64,000 nt of DNA from Lentinula raphanica. Taxonomy: Eukaryota > Basidiomycota > Agaricomycetes > Agaricales > Omphalotaceae. Positions within the stretch are counted from its first letter, which is position 1. The number at the start of each line of letters is the position of its first letter. This document shows positions 1-16,556 of the stretch, in pieces. Under the pieces are notes generated by a model, which was given only the letters and a program-made list of their open reading frames with translations, did not search any database and was not told the DNA's origin. Location of the stretch: NCBI GenBank assembly GCA_027919835.1, contig JANVFP010000023.1, positions 248,001 through 312,000 of the forward strand. Reading direction: 5' to 3'. A program made the position numbers and the translations under genes.

Positions 1-1130
1 GAAGGACATCGCGATGGTTGATGACCGGTCATGGGACATTCCAGAAGCATTGTTAACAGAGAGGGATTCTGAAAAGTCAAGCCCGTTGTCCTCATTGTCA
101 TCGGTGTCGTCACGAGGAACTCCACCAGGATCATTAGACTGGGTGTGGATCAAACGAGAGTTAGCTGTTCGTGTGGTGGCAGGATCTCCGTTCCATCTAC
201 GTAGATCATTCAGCATCCCCTCGGGATGGACGAGAAGACGATGATGTACTTGCCTTGAATGGAACAGTTCATACCAGCCATTTCTATGCCACTGATCTAT
301 AGTACGAGCAGTGATATTTCCAACATCATAGCCGGCTTTTCGTGCACTTGCTAGTCGCCGCTCGTATTCTCGAAGTGAATCGGCTTCGCTGAGATTAGCG
401 TTGAGGTCCAACGAGCCGTTTCCGCCGAGAAAAGTTTCAAAAATGTGAATCTGCTTGAAGAGATTAAAATTGCGTTCATAGCAGCCCTTCAAGGCCTGAT
501 AGGTCTTTTTACTGCCAAATACTTCTTGTGCACACTGCGGAAAAAATCAGTGAAAGCTTGGGAGATAAGAAAGATGGAAATACCTCTCTGAGACAAGAAT
601 TCTTAGTGGCTCGCAATGAATTCCAATGATCGTCCTGACCGGGACCCATGAGCCATTTGAAGAGCTTGGATTTTTCATCGTCGGTCCAATGCTTAGCACC
701 CTGCCCTCCTGAATCGTCGAAGCCGTCTGCATCTTCCGCATCCCTTCGACGCTTGGTAGATGCCTGACTGATAACACCCTCAGTCATATGTTTCCTCTTG
801 ACCTGAGCGGCGGGAGGTGGAACACCATAGGGCATATTGAAATTCTCTTTCGGTTGTTGAGTGGGCTGGGCATTCTGTTGAGGATGAACGGGGGGAGAGG
901 GAGAAACCCTGTATTCTTGAGCATGGGGACGAGAATAATTAGAGCCGATGTGATTATGGCCCAAAGCTTGGTTTAAACTAGGGACGTGGGACTGGAAATT
1001 CTGTGACTATGAGCGAGACGGTTAAGTGAAACAAACCAAGAAAAATTATTTAAACAAACGAACTCACTGTCGAACCATTGCCCATCCCCGAATCCCGTCG
1101 TTCTCCCATTCCCATGTGTCCATACTGCAT
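1..1130 (-). CDS. Myb/SANT-like conserved protein, C-terminus outside window
   Basis: This is a three-exon model (1068-1130, 584-1006, 534 to beyond base 1) in which each complete exon is a whole number of codons. It starts at the ATG at 1130 and encodes at least 340 residues. The first 100 residues are Gln/Pro/His-rich and look disordered, followed by a basic KRKH patch. A segment near residues 125-160 (KHWTDDEKSKLFKWL, then QALKGCYERN) has the tryptophan and charge spacing of a Myb/SANT-like DNA-binding helix set. It probably acts in the nucleus, but I do not recognise the family by name. A first non-coding exon may lie upstream, where a GTACGT donor is visible. It is tandem with the acetyltransferase gene, whose stop codon is about 350 bp upstream. 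Gene identity is sure; function is inference. Confidence 0.7.
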
Positions 1131-1478
1131 TACTGTATCGCTAATACATCGACAAAGATAAGTAAGTTGACTATTTCTTCATTGTAGGATAGGACTAAGA
1201 AAGCTGTTTGTACCTTCGCACCTGGCCTACTGGCATCCCGGGCTGGTCTGGGTCGCAAGCTGTGGTCCGCAGGCGGTTCGTTTGCGCGTGCGCCTAGCTT
1301 GTTTTGGAACCAAACAAGTGAGATAATCAGATTTATTATCAGTTCGTTTGGCTTATCAATCTTACGTACCACAACCAAACTACAAAGTTACAACACAGAA
1401 AGCCCCGTACAGCGAAGAGGGTAGCAAGTAAAGCACGATACAGAATATGTATAGGTATAATAAGGTAAAAAAAACCAG
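1131..1478. other. Intergenic spacer with possible 5' untranslated exon
   Basis: No independent gene is visible. On the minus strand there are plausible donors near 1221 and 1367 and acceptor-like CAG/AAG sites. The mRNA of the Myb-like gene may therefore begin here with one or two short leader exons. Confidence 0.4.
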
Positions 1479-5888
<4,410 letters not shown>

Positions 5889-6116
5889 TGATGAGAATGA
5901 GAAGCCAGAATGGGATTGCGAGGCTCAGCAGAAGCCTTGGAGGTAGCTGGTAGTATTATGTAGTCTGTGGGCGTCGGCTCGTCGCTCCAACTCAGCCTCA
6001 GCAGAACTTTCCCACGATTACATTCATTTATTGACACGACGACCTCACTCCAAAATTCATGAGCATACATCTACTCTAGTATCCTCAAAGGCCATTGCTG
6101 ACCTTCTATCATCATC
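5889..6116. promoter_or_regulatory. Shared divergent promoter region
   Basis: Only 228 bp separate the start codons of the MYST acetyltransferase (minus) and the Vps71-like gene (plus). Any promoter elements for both must lie here or inside the genes. I see no convincing TATA box. Co-regulation of the two chromatin genes is inference. Confidence 0.55.
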
Positions 6117-6822
6117 ATGCCTCCAAAGAGAACTCGAGAACACTGCATGTTATCTCGCTTATACCCTCAGGAGACTCAACGACTCATCAAACTCGGCTGC
6201 TAGTGTCAAGACAAGTGAACGACGCGACCTCCTTGGTGCACGCTCCAGAACTCCTGGAAAAGCGGACTCAGATCCATTTGGATCAGCTCGAAGTATGCTC
6301 TCATCTCACTCACGCTATTCGGGCACGCCAACGTTGTTTTGTAGAAATCCAATCATAACGAATCTGCCTCTCTCGCCGTAGGCGAAGATGACGATGAACC
6401 CGCGGTTGGGAAATACAATGGCAAAGGCCGAGCAAGGCAAACCCTAATCTCCGATAAGATAAATGTCAAACTGGCTGGTAACTCACCAGCCGCGACGAAG
6501 AAGAAATCTACGATGAACATCCGTAGCGCCTTGTTATATCGCAAGAACTTGGCTACGTTGATCGAAGAATCTGTGAGTTCTTGTGCCCCTCTACTATCTT
6601 CAGTTCTTTCACTACTTTCTGTAGGGAATTGCTTCCCTTCCGCCATCAGCACCTTCGTATCTAACTGCGGTGGCTTCTCCTCCTAAATACCCACCTCGTC
6701 TCATCTGCTCCGTGTGCGGCTATTGGGGTGAATATAAATGCCGCAAATGTGCTATGCCATACTGCGATCTCAACTGCGAGGGCATTCATATTGAAACTCG
6801 ATGCGAACGACGAGTTCTGTAA
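6117..6822 (+). CDS. VPS71: zf-HIT protein, SWR1-complex subunit Vps71-like
   Basis: Four exons (6117-6144, 6204-6292, 6345-6572, 6625-6822) give 543 nt and 180 residues. The C-terminus carries a complete HIT zinc finger (CSVCGYWG, KCRKC, YCDLNC, then H and RCE) ending in CERRVL, the usual end of Vps71/ZNHIT1 proteins. The upstream block LEKRTQIHLDQLE and the basic stretch before MNIRSALLYRKNLATLIEES are also typical. Vps71 is needed by the SWR1 remodeller, which deposits H2A.Z into nucleosomes. The first intron needs a GC donor (GCATGT at 6145). With that choice the frame is open and the protein start is family-like; a GT donor three bases downstream puts the next exon in the wrong frame. 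The acceptor is TAG at 6203. Confidence 0.85.
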
Positions 6823-7223
6823 TCTTTTGGCCAATTGATTGAAATCTTTAACCTTGTTTCATCTCTCCAAAAGCTATCGCTCTTTAGTGGGCTTTTCAAC
6901 TCGGGAGTCGGACTGTCGGAGCCAGACAATGCTTCTGAATACCTGCCGAGCGTTCGCCGTGACCGAGCTCGTTATCCTGATTTGCTCATCGCCATACTCC
7001 ACATCATGGTGCTGGTGCTGTGTGTTGAATGATGTTGGTCAGGCGGGGAAAGGATATTGAGTCCCGAACGCCTCCGTCAAGAACGGCTTCGTATGTTATT
7101 CTAGAACATGCTTCCCTTTCCAATGGCTTGACTCAACGATTACGCACCAACACATCACCTCAAAAGTATAAGTATCACCGTGAATGTGCTCGACCAGCTG
7201 AATTTCTCCGCTCTTCCGCAATA

Positions 7224-10200
7224 ATGACGAATTTCAGATTCCATGTATTCGTGTTGTTGTCCTCCATGCTCCCGAACTCTATTCGTTATGCTTGTGCCAA
7301 CAATGATACACCCGTCATTGACCTAGGATATGCGAAATATCAAGGCGAGTTTGATTCGGCTAGTAATGTGACCAACTATCTAGGTGTTCGATACGCAGCG
7401 CCGCCTACCGGTCAGTGAACTTCGCGTATTTGATCCTCGCCCTCTTGAATAGCTACTAATCATCGGAACAACCTTCTGTAGGCGACTTGCGTTGGCGGGC
7501 CCCTCAAACTCCAATCGTCAATAGCAGTGTCGTTCAACTAGCCAACGAGCAGCCTCCAGCTTGTTTACAAGCACCAGAAGGAACTTCCAACACTAATCCA
7601 TTAGAAAAACGAGCAAATTCAATTGATGAAAGCGAGGACTGTCTGTTTCTCAAGTAAGTAGCCACACCACGAAGTCTGATCCTCCATTTATCGTCATATC
7701 CTTGTCAACTTGTTATCCAGCGTTTACATTCCTGGCGATGCCATTCCCACCAAGTCTTTACCGACGTTGATTTGGATTCACGGTGGGGGGTGAGTTGAAT
7801 TTGTCACAAGCTCATATGACTGGAACTGAGATTCCGGCTCGCTATCCATGCTGGTGGCAGATAGCGATACCGGATAGCGTCTGTATTAAGTAATACACTA
7901 TTTGGGTTATATATTCACACGCAATGCTTTCTCGAGTCTCCGCCAATTTGAGGTTAACCGATTCAACATTTGCTTGAAATTTGGGTTTGGATGCCCATGC
8001 GCTCCCTCATATCTCGGTTTCAAAGCAGAAAATGGAACACCTAGCTCTCAAGTGACTATGTATTGCTAGACATTACTTACAATTACATTGGTCTTTTGTC
8101 TTCAAGTCTGCAATATGTTCAAGCTCTTGTCATTCAAAAGGAAAGTACTTGGAGCATTGAGTCCACAGGAGGCTACCCTATAAAATTGCTCTCTGGAGGC
8201 CACCTTTGCTCAATCCATAGCAAGGGCATACAGTTGATAAAGCTAGGCAAAAAAATCATTGATTGTATGATATGTGTGCATGTATTTCTCAAGCATATGT
8301 TGACAGACCCACACTATTTCTTGTAGAAATCTTGTTTGAGAGTGCTACATTTCATATCTGAAAGCACTGCCCTTAGTGGTAGGGCCCTCAGCTTGTACAA
8401 CCAAAAGACACCGATGTTCTTGCGAAGTTTGCAGCCATAAGCGCCGACGTGCTCTAAGCGCCAATGTGACATCAGCAAAAATAATTCCTTTTTAGTATCG
8501 CTATCTGTGCCGGAAACCGGAAGATACTGCGACCGGCTGAAAAAAATCCAAATATGGCTTTTTCGAGCTGATTTATGTTGAGCTCAATCCCGCTCACTCC
8601 TTCACCTCAATGGATGGTAAATTTCATTACAACAAGCTCAAACATCTGATTGCATCTTATTGAGAAATTTTAGAGGCATAACACTACATCTTCGCTCTCT
8701 TCCCTTTTCCTCTTTCCTTTTTTGGAAGGAATTAATTATTTTTATTATTGCCACCAGCATCGCTATCGAGCCGAGATTCCTCAGTTACATCGAAGGAAAT
8801 GCGGCCTCATTCACAGGCTCAGACGTCATGCGTGAAGCACACAACGAAATAATCTTGGTCATCATACAATATAGATTAGGCATCTTCGGTGCGCAAAAAG
8901 TTGACAGCTATGTCGAAAAACGCTAATAATTGGGACCATTGTTGAACAGGTTTCCTGCCTGGGTCTGAAGTCAAGAAAAATGGTGATCTCAATGCTGGAT
9001 TACGTGGGTATCTGCATTAGTTCTGGCTATATGGAACTCCAACATCTGACTCTTACTCTAAAGTTGACCAAGACTTCGCTCTTCGCTGGGTCCAGACTCA
9101 TGTGAGGCCTTCCCTTCTCTTTGGACCAACATGACTCTTTCATCATCGTCTCTTAACAATTGATGCTCGCTTAGATTTCCAAGTTTGGTGGTGATCCCTC
9201 AAAAGTTACAATCTGGGGGGAATCTGCAGGCATGCTTAGTTATATTACCTCAATTCTTCGAAAATAATCTTCCCGTACAGGCGCTGGCTCCGTCCTACAA
9301 CATATCGTAGCTCATGATGGCGAAACCTCACCTCAACTGTTTCGCGGAGCCATCACGAGCTCGACATATTTGCCTCCTCAGTACTTTTACAACGACACTA
9401 TACCGGAGGTTCGCATTCGGTCGATGATATTCTATCTTTTCGTCACTGACGACTGTTGAAGTCTCTTTTTTCGGAAGTGGTTTCTCAAGCTAGGTTAGTT
9501 ACTCCTTGAGGATAGCATCCGCTTACTCACTTTTTTTCTCTGTGACTCATTGCTATTGTAGTTGCTCCTCTGCCAATGATTCTCTGACGTGCTTGAGGGG
9601 TGTCAACATCACCACTCTTGAATCTATCAATACTCGCCTCAACGTTGAAGGTTTTTTCGGCACTTTTGTTTTCGTGCCAGTGGTCGATGGAACGTTTATC
9701 AAGCAACGTCCTACGGAAGTCCTCAAACAGCAAAAAGTTAACGGAGTAGGTTGCTCTTCTCTAATCCCGTCTTTGGTCACTAGTGACCTTCCCGGATCAG
9801 AAAGCTCTTCTTTCTATCACCAATTCGAACGAAGGCAACATTTTTGTGAATCAAACGGATCCAATCACAAATGTGTCGCTGTACGCTGGCACTCTCTTTC
9901 CCACATTTGGATCCCAGCAGGCACAGGAAATTGCGCAGTTGTACAAAGACCTGGGTACTCCTCTGCAGCAAGATAATCTCATTATGGGCGAATGTGAGTC
10001 ACAGTCCTAGTGTCATGATACCGTGTCTTACAGGTGATGAAACTTAGCGATCTTCGTTTGTCCTACGTATTATTTATTGAAGGCGTTCGCAAACAATGGT
10101 TGGAAGGCGAGCACCTGATTACTGATTTCAGAAGTCTTGCAAGACTTATTCATGCTGATTCCTTCGGCCAGGGAGAGTTTGGTCAGTAGAATCAACCTTT

Positions 10201-10648
10201 TCTTTCACAGCAAGCTCAGCCTCGTTCACAGCGGTCCCTCCGGCAACACATGGATCTGACTTAGTCTACTATTGGACAAGGTGAAGTCCGTAACCTCAAA
10301 CCATGTACCTGCTGCTCAAAATACCCTCCAGCCAAGGAACTCCGGCCTTCAATAACACGTCCTTCCTCGATGCGTTCCAAGAGATATTCATGGCATTTGT
10401 GATTTCGCAAGACCCAAATGATAATATAGCTCCAACTCTCACTCCTCATTGGAATCTGTACTCCCAAGGAGAGACAGAAATAGTATTCAATCGGACTGTG
10501 AATGGACAGCCTGATGTTCGTGTCAACAGCACAGACCAAAGTTTACTTGAACGTTGCAAGTGAGTGCCACCTTTCACTCGCAATATATATGTTCAAGGTT
10601 GTGCCCCATAGTGTCTGGGCGAGCTTTGGCGCATTGATAGGCCAGTAA
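7224..10648 (+). CDS. Type-B carboxylesterase, copy 1 (intron carries a transposon)
   Basis: This is the first of four paralogs. I see about 16 exons encoding a secreted alpha/beta hydrolase of roughly 540 residues, starting with a hydrophobic signal peptide at the ATG at 7224. Family marks in order are YLGVRYAAPP, EDCLFLN, the oxyanion loop HGGG, GESAG with the nucleophile Ser, the acid in SNEG, and PPATHG with the catalytic His. These are hallmarks of the COesterase family (lipases, carboxyl- and cholinesterases). The natural ester substrate cannot be read from sequence. Intron 3 is about 1 kb because a hAT-like element sits in it; removing the element and one target copy leaves a normal 50 nt intron ending CAG at 8784. 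Two introns use GC donors (9230 and 10107). The stop is TAA at 10646. No frameshift is seen, so it can be functional if the long intron is spliced. Confidence 0.85.
7828..7835. repeat. Target site duplication, left copy (GAGATTCC)
   Basis: Eight bases, GAGATTCC, are repeated directly at 7828-7835 and 8773-8780 on either side of the inserted element. An 8 bp duplication is the signature of hAT-superfamily transposases. Confidence 0.8.
7836..8772. mobile_element. hAT-like non-autonomous DNA transposon in esterase intron
   Basis: The 937 bp element begins GGCTCGCTATCCATGCTGG and ends with an imperfect inverted copy (CCAGCATCGCTATCGAGCC); the outer 23 bp match except for about four bases. Subterminal copies of GATAGCGATA and its complement lie just inside both ends (about 7862 and 8492), which resembles transposase-binding sites. 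It is flanked by the 8 bp duplication GAGATTCC. There is no transposase gene; the interior is AT-rich with no long frame. It must have been mobilised by a hAT transposase encoded elsewhere. Confidence 0.8.
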
Positions 10649-11044
10649 CGAAGGAAGTACATGAATTGATTCATGTATCGAATGACATGATATTGTTTGT
10701 TCTCTTCTAATCGCTCTACTATGAGCTGCTTCAGACTAACGCATGTTGAAATCGTTCGTGTGTACTTCGAGTGAACAACTTTCGGTCCGCCCTCTGAGGT
10801 CTGATCACAAGCCACACTTCCTGGGGCCGCGTTCACAATGTGAGAAACCCATGCACTCACGACATATAATCCCTACCTCTCCTTACGTCGCTTCAAACTT
10901 CACGCTCTGATGCAAGGCACTCGATGCAAGACAATGATTATGATGAGATGTATCGATGCCCTTGGTATACTCGTTAATATTGATAGTCAGTTGTCAAACT
11001 TTTGATCCTAACTTTTCCTAGTTTTTTGCAGTTCTTCTCTTACA
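10649..11044. other. Spacer between esterase copies 1 and 2
   Basis: There are 396 bp of ordinary-looking sequence upstream of the copy 2 start codon, so the copy 2 promoter should be here. I see no gene and no clear TATA box. Confidence 0.5.
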
Positions 11045-13476
11045 ATGAAGACGACTCTTCTGGTATTCGCACTTCTACCATCCGCTGTCATATCGCTCTC
11101 TGCACCTTTGCATGGTCGCACTCTCAACGATAATACTTCTGTCGTTGATTTGGGATATGCTCGATATCGAGGTGTCTTCGATTCGGTTAATAATCTTACC
11201 AATTTTTTGGGTATACGATATGCGGCGCCACCTACCGGTCAGTAGATCGTATGTAAGAGCGTTCTTTTCCACTGTTTTTGACGAGAGGTTTCAGGCGATT
11301 TGCGATGGCGAGCTCCTCAAACTCCTGCTCAAAACAGCAGTGTTGTGCAGCTAGCCGACACCCAGCCTTTACCCTGTTTTCAGGCTGTTACCGGTGCAGC
11401 TCCCACTAATCCTCTAGAGGCTCGAGCATCGGCTCCTGGGAATCCAATCGAGGATTGTTTATTCTTGAAGTACTCCGTCGTTTGTGCTCCCAACCACGTC
11501 ACTCGCTGATGCAACTTCTGACATGATGTAGTGTTTATTACCCGGGTGATACTGTCCCTGTAGAGCCTCTACCAACGTTGGTTTGGATCCATGGCGGAGG
11601 GTAAGCTGAACACGGACTGCAATTTCTTTGCTGCTCACCGCATAAACCTTCTAGATACATCATGGGTGGTGCTGATCAGTATCCGGGCTCTGACCTGATA
11701 CGTGAAGCTGATAATAAGATAGTGTTAGTGATCATACAGTACAGATTGGGCCTCTTCGGTGAGTTTAGAGGGCTTGACTTTACATTTGACTCAAGATACA
11801 CTTCTACCAGGTTTCCTGGCAGGATCAAAAGTTAAAGAGAATGGAGATCTGAACGCTGGACTACGTGAGGATTGTTCATGCTATGATCTCATTTCTTGCA
11901 TGATCATCGACCATCCCCAAAAACCCAGTTGACCAAGATTTCGCGCTACGCTGGGTGCAAACTCATGTGAGCATTCTTTCTCATGATGTCCACTATCAGC
12001 TTGGTATTGACCCTTCGGCAGATCTCGAAATTTGGTGGGGATCCTTCAAAAGTTACCATCTGGGGAGAATCTGCTGGTATGTATCCTTTCGTTGTCCTCA
12101 ACCCTGACTTGACTGCTCGATCTACCTGTTAGGCGCTGGGTCTGTGTTACAGCATATTGTAGCACAGGATGGTCAAACGAACCCGCAACTGTTCCGAGGA
12201 GCCATCACGAGTTCAACTTTCTTACCTTCCCAATACATATTCAATGATTCCATCCCAGAGGTGAGCAATATGAATACTGACTCATCCTCTATGTTCTCAT
12301 ATTGTCAAAGATGCTATATTCCGAAGTTGTATCTCAGACCGAGTTGGTTTCTAGCTCCTGATCGCACGAAACAGAAGTTCATAACCGCTTTTCAGGTGTT
12401 CCTCCGCGGCTGATTCGTTGGCATGTCTTAGGGAGGTGGATGCTGCTGTTCTTGGTGTCTTGAACAACAACATCAATGCCGACGGGTTCTTTGGGACCTT
12501 CCTTTTCGTGCCAGTCGTAGATGGAACGTTCATCACGCAACGCCCTACGGAAGCTCTGAAGCAGGGAAAAGTGAACGGTGTAAGTCAGGCTTACAGATAC
12601 CATTTCTACTCTGAACCAACCCCTCGAGTATTTCTCAGAAAGCGCTTCTGTCCATCACTAACTCAAACGAAGGCGACATATTTGTGAACGCGCTCAATCC
12701 AATCACGAACGTTTCTTTGTATGCTAGCACCCTCTTCCCGGAATTTGGATGGCAGCAAGCCAACGAAACTGCTGAACTTTACGCAAACTTAGGAACACCT
12801 CTTCAACAGGATCAACTCATCATGGGTGAATGTAGGAAGGCCTTTAGAGTGATTTACTTCTGAATCTCACCGCATTGAACCTCAGCCATTTTTATCTGCC
12901 CTACCTACTATTTGATGGAGGCTTTCGGGAATGACGCATGGAAGGTGTGTCGACAGCATCCGAAGCGTTTAGTCACTCAATTCTTTGAATAGGGCGAGTT
13001 CGGTAAGCGTAAACTGAGAAAAGAATATGTACGAGTAATATATTCTCTACACACAGCTGTTCCACCTGCAACGCATGGAGCTGACGTGGAATACTACTTC
13101 CCAAGGTGAACCACCCAATTTAAACTGGCAGGCGTTCATATCATTCAATTTCTCTGGTAGTATTGGTGTTCCACCGTTCCCCAACCCGAATTTCCTCGCC
13201 GCTTTCCAAGGTGGCTTTTTATCATTCGTGGTCTCGCAGAATCCGAATGATAAAATTGATGCCACGATTACTCCTTCCTGGGATCTTTACTCGAATGGCA
13301 ACACGGAAATGATCTTCAATCGAACTGCAGGATATCAACCTGATATACACGCCGACAACACAGATACTAGTTTACTTCAACGTTGCAAGTGAGTACGATG
13401 CTGCTGACTCTAACCAAGTACTGATTCTGCCCTGCAGCTTTTGGAATAATCTTGGAACTTTTACTGGTCAATAGTT
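11045..13476 (+). CDS. Type-B carboxylesterase, copy 2
   Basis: It has the same exon layout and motif order as copy 1, starting at ATG 11045 with signal peptide MKTTLLVFALLPSAVISLSA and ending at TAG 13474. It retains EDCLFLN, HGGG followed by YIMGG, the GESAG nucleophile motif (split by an intron near 12078), SNEG and PPATHGAD. All intron borders I could read are GT-AG. Potential N-glycosylation sites (NDT, NVS, NRT) fit a secreted enzyme. Copies 1 and 2 are closest to each other, for example in FFGTF.FVPVVDGTF, while copies 3 and 4 form the other pair. Function beyond ester hydrolysis is not readable. Confidence 0.88.
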
Positions 13477-13991
13477 GGAACGAGATGCTCAATTGAATCT
13501 TGATGTGCATTCCTGCTGCAGAATCATGCACGGCTGCCTTTGATTTAGGCTTTCAGCCTAAGCAATGTACGACCTAGTACGAGGAGGTACGAGTCATGCA
13601 TGATCAGATGATGTCAGCGTGAAGTAGTCAGTAGTAAGCTCAATTCAAATGTCCTGGATCCCTCCCGACGCAAAGAGCATTTTGGGTGCAGCTATTTGTG
13701 CTCAGCCGACGCAGCTGTATTGCACGCGTGGAGCGTCGGCCAAATTTTCTCAACGGGCAGCAGGACAGTGTCAGGAGGACACAAGGGGCACTGGAAACCA
13801 CAAGGAGCCACAAGGTCGACTTCCTGGAGCTCCCTGGCAGTGCCGGGTAAATTTATTGTAGCCTGATCGTAATGGGATCCGGTGAGGCACTTCCAGATCA
13901 GTATCACAGGTGAGCGCCGTATATGAACAGCCTGTGCAGTGAGGTGAATGCTTTAAATATCACTCTTAACTCCTCATTCTACTCTTCGAAA
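13477..13991 (+). promoter_or_regulatory. Upstream region of esterase copy 3, duplicated before copy 4
   Basis: No gene is seen. Blocks such as CAGGAGGACACAAGGG, GGTCGACTTCCTG and CAGTGCCGGGTA recur in the same order about 6.4 kb downstream, before copy 4 (20174-20440). The conserved order suggests the promoter was copied with the gene. GTATATGAAC near 13919 occupies the place of the copy 4 TATA box. Confidence 0.6.
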
Positions 13992-16492
13992 ATGAAAAAG
14001 GTTAACCTAACATTCGTCGGCCTGTCGCTATTAGTATCAGGAGCATGTCCTGCACACGCAACCGCGACGTATTCACGAAGCACAAATGGCAGTGTACCCG
14101 TCATTGACTTGGGATACGCGCAATATCAAGGCGCTTTTGACTCGACCAATAACCTCACCAACTATCTGGGCATGCGTTATGCGGCGCCCCCTCTTGGTGT
14201 GTCGTTTTTGTTTCTCATCTCAGAGTATATTCAAGTTTCTGACATGTTCGACGTCAGGGAATCTGCGTTGGCAAGCTCCCCAATCCCCAGCATCTAACGA
14301 CAGTGGTATTCAGCAAGCAACCACACAACCACTAACGTGTCCTCAAGCAGATTGGGGTAGTTCTTCGAGCTATCCTACCCAGCTCACCAAGAGAGCGGTA
14401 TCGGATACGGATGATGGTGCTTCGGAAGATTGTCTATATTTAAAGTATATATCCGTAGTCTCCCGCATTGCCATCGCATCAGCTCACATCATCCCCAAGC
14501 GTTTACATCCCCGGGAATACCATTCCGACTGATCCACTCCCGACAATGGTTTGGATTCATGGCGGGGGGTGAGGTGCTTGCACTTCGTTCACCGTGCCCT
14601 TACTAACAATTTCATCGTACAGCTACCTGGGGGGAAGTGCAAGCATGTATTCCGGTGCTGACATCTTGCGAGACGCCAACAATGAAATTGTCGTCGTGAT
14701 CATACAATACAGGCTAGGAATATATGGTGTGTACTACGCATATGATACACGAGTTCTTGTAATATTCATCATGCACCAGGTTTCCTACCGGGATCTGAAG
14801 TAAAAGCCAATGGTTCCTTGAATGCAGGAATTCGTAAGTCAGTTTCGCTCACTCGTGTCTCCTTTCGCTCATTACTGTTTCGCAGTGGATCAAGAATTTG
14901 CGCTCCGTTGGGTACACTCTCATGTCAGTCCACTGCGCTACGTAAGACTCGCGCGCGACCGTCATTGACGATGATGTTTAGATCTCCAAATTCGGCGGGG
15001 ATCCTTCAAAGGTCACCATTTGGGGAGAGTCAGCAGGTAGTATCTTAATGGTGCCTGCCTTTTAGAACACCGAGGTTGACGATAGTATCTTTCCAGGCGC
15101 AGGTTCTGTATTCCTGCACACCATAGCAAATGGCGGCGAGACCCAACCACAGTTGTTTCGCGGGGCCATCACTAGCTCAACATTCTTTCCGTCTATGTAT
15201 TTCTATAACGATACCATTCCCGAGGTAGGTCTAGTCGTTGTTCATTTCTCGATCGCAATCTTGAACTTCACTCTTCACAGGCTTTGTTCTCTCAGGCTGT
15301 CTCTCTAGCAAAGTCAGTAATGCTCTACTTTGACCCTAATTTACGAAGTATAGAACCTGATGCTGCTTCTTTTCACGTTCTAGCTGTTCCTCTAATGAGG
15401 ATCCCATGGCATGCCTTCGTGCACTGAGTTATGATGACCTCCAAAACATCAATCTCATCATCAACGCCGAAGGGTTATACGGAACTTTCATTCTCCCCCC
15501 GGTCATCGATGACAATTTATTCACTCAACGTCCCATTGAGGCTCTGAAGCAAGGCAAGGTCAACGGAGTAAGTGTTTCCGCTTTCTTTCGGAGTTTTGAT
15601 GAAACCTCATTTGATTAGGAAGCACTTCTTTCGGTCACCAACGCGAACGAAGGGTACATCTTTATAAACCAGAGTAACCCAATGAACGCATCGACGTACG
15701 CTACCAACCTCTTCCCGGAGCTCAAATCGCAGGTGGCGATTGAGACCAACAAGCTGTATGCATCCTTCAACTCCACGGTGCAGGATATCTTGATCATGGG
15801 TGATTGTGAGTTGGATCTTACAAAGAGTCACGACAATCCGTACAATCTGAACGTCGATATTTCCAGCTATCTTTGTCTGTCCTACGTATTACCTCTTGAG
15901 CGCGTTCCGAGGCAAGGCATGGAAGGTATGTCTTTACGACAATCAGTGGGATTGAAAGACAGGTTTTTCAATCCTATTTCCTAGGGCGAATTTGGTATGA
16001 ATTAATGTAACAGAATCGCAAGATGTATACTCACAGTAGTACCTGACCCCAGCTATCCCACCTGCAACACACGGATCCGACGTACCATACTATTATCCAA
16101 GGTGAGAGTCCCTGTCGTGGATCCGCAGCGAAGATTTTCAACGTTAGCTCGCCATTATTGCAGTCTTAGTAACCTCAGCGCAGACCCGATTTTCGAAAAT
16201 ACAGACTTCTTCGATGCTTTCTCAGGAGCATTCATGGCATTCATCGTCTCCCAGAATCCTAATGACAAGTTAAATCAGACCAGCACTCCCTTTTGGGCCC
16301 CGTACTCCATCAATAAGACAGAGATGATTTTCAACAAAACAGCTGATGATCAGGTCGATATTCACGTTAATACCACCTCCGACTATTTGCTTGAACGCTG
16401 CAGGTAAGTAAAAGCCGTCCCTTGGTTAGTTTTCGTCCACTGAAGGTGTCTTCAGGTTCTGGGAAAGCATCGGAACGATGACAGCACAGTGA
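13992..16492 (+). CDS. Type-B carboxylesterase, copy 3
   Basis: The start is MKKVNLTFVGLSLL (ATG 13992) and the stop is TGA 16490. The signal peptide, YLGMRYAAPP, EDCLYLN, HGGG then YLGGSAS, GESAG, the acid in ANEG, and PPATHGSD are all present, so the catalytic triad is complete. An upstream in-frame ATG at 13923 exists, but the signal peptide and the match to copy 4 favour 13992. Its 3' end is only 64 bp from the stop codon of the EngB-type gene on the other strand, so the transcripts are convergent and may overlap. Copy 3 is very close to copy 4 in protein and flanks, marking the younger duplication of the family. Confidence 0.88.
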
Positions 16493-16556
16493 AGAAGGGG
16501 CTGTACACGATGAGAAATCAAACCAGGGATTAGGACAGTTCACTTAGCCTTATGGA

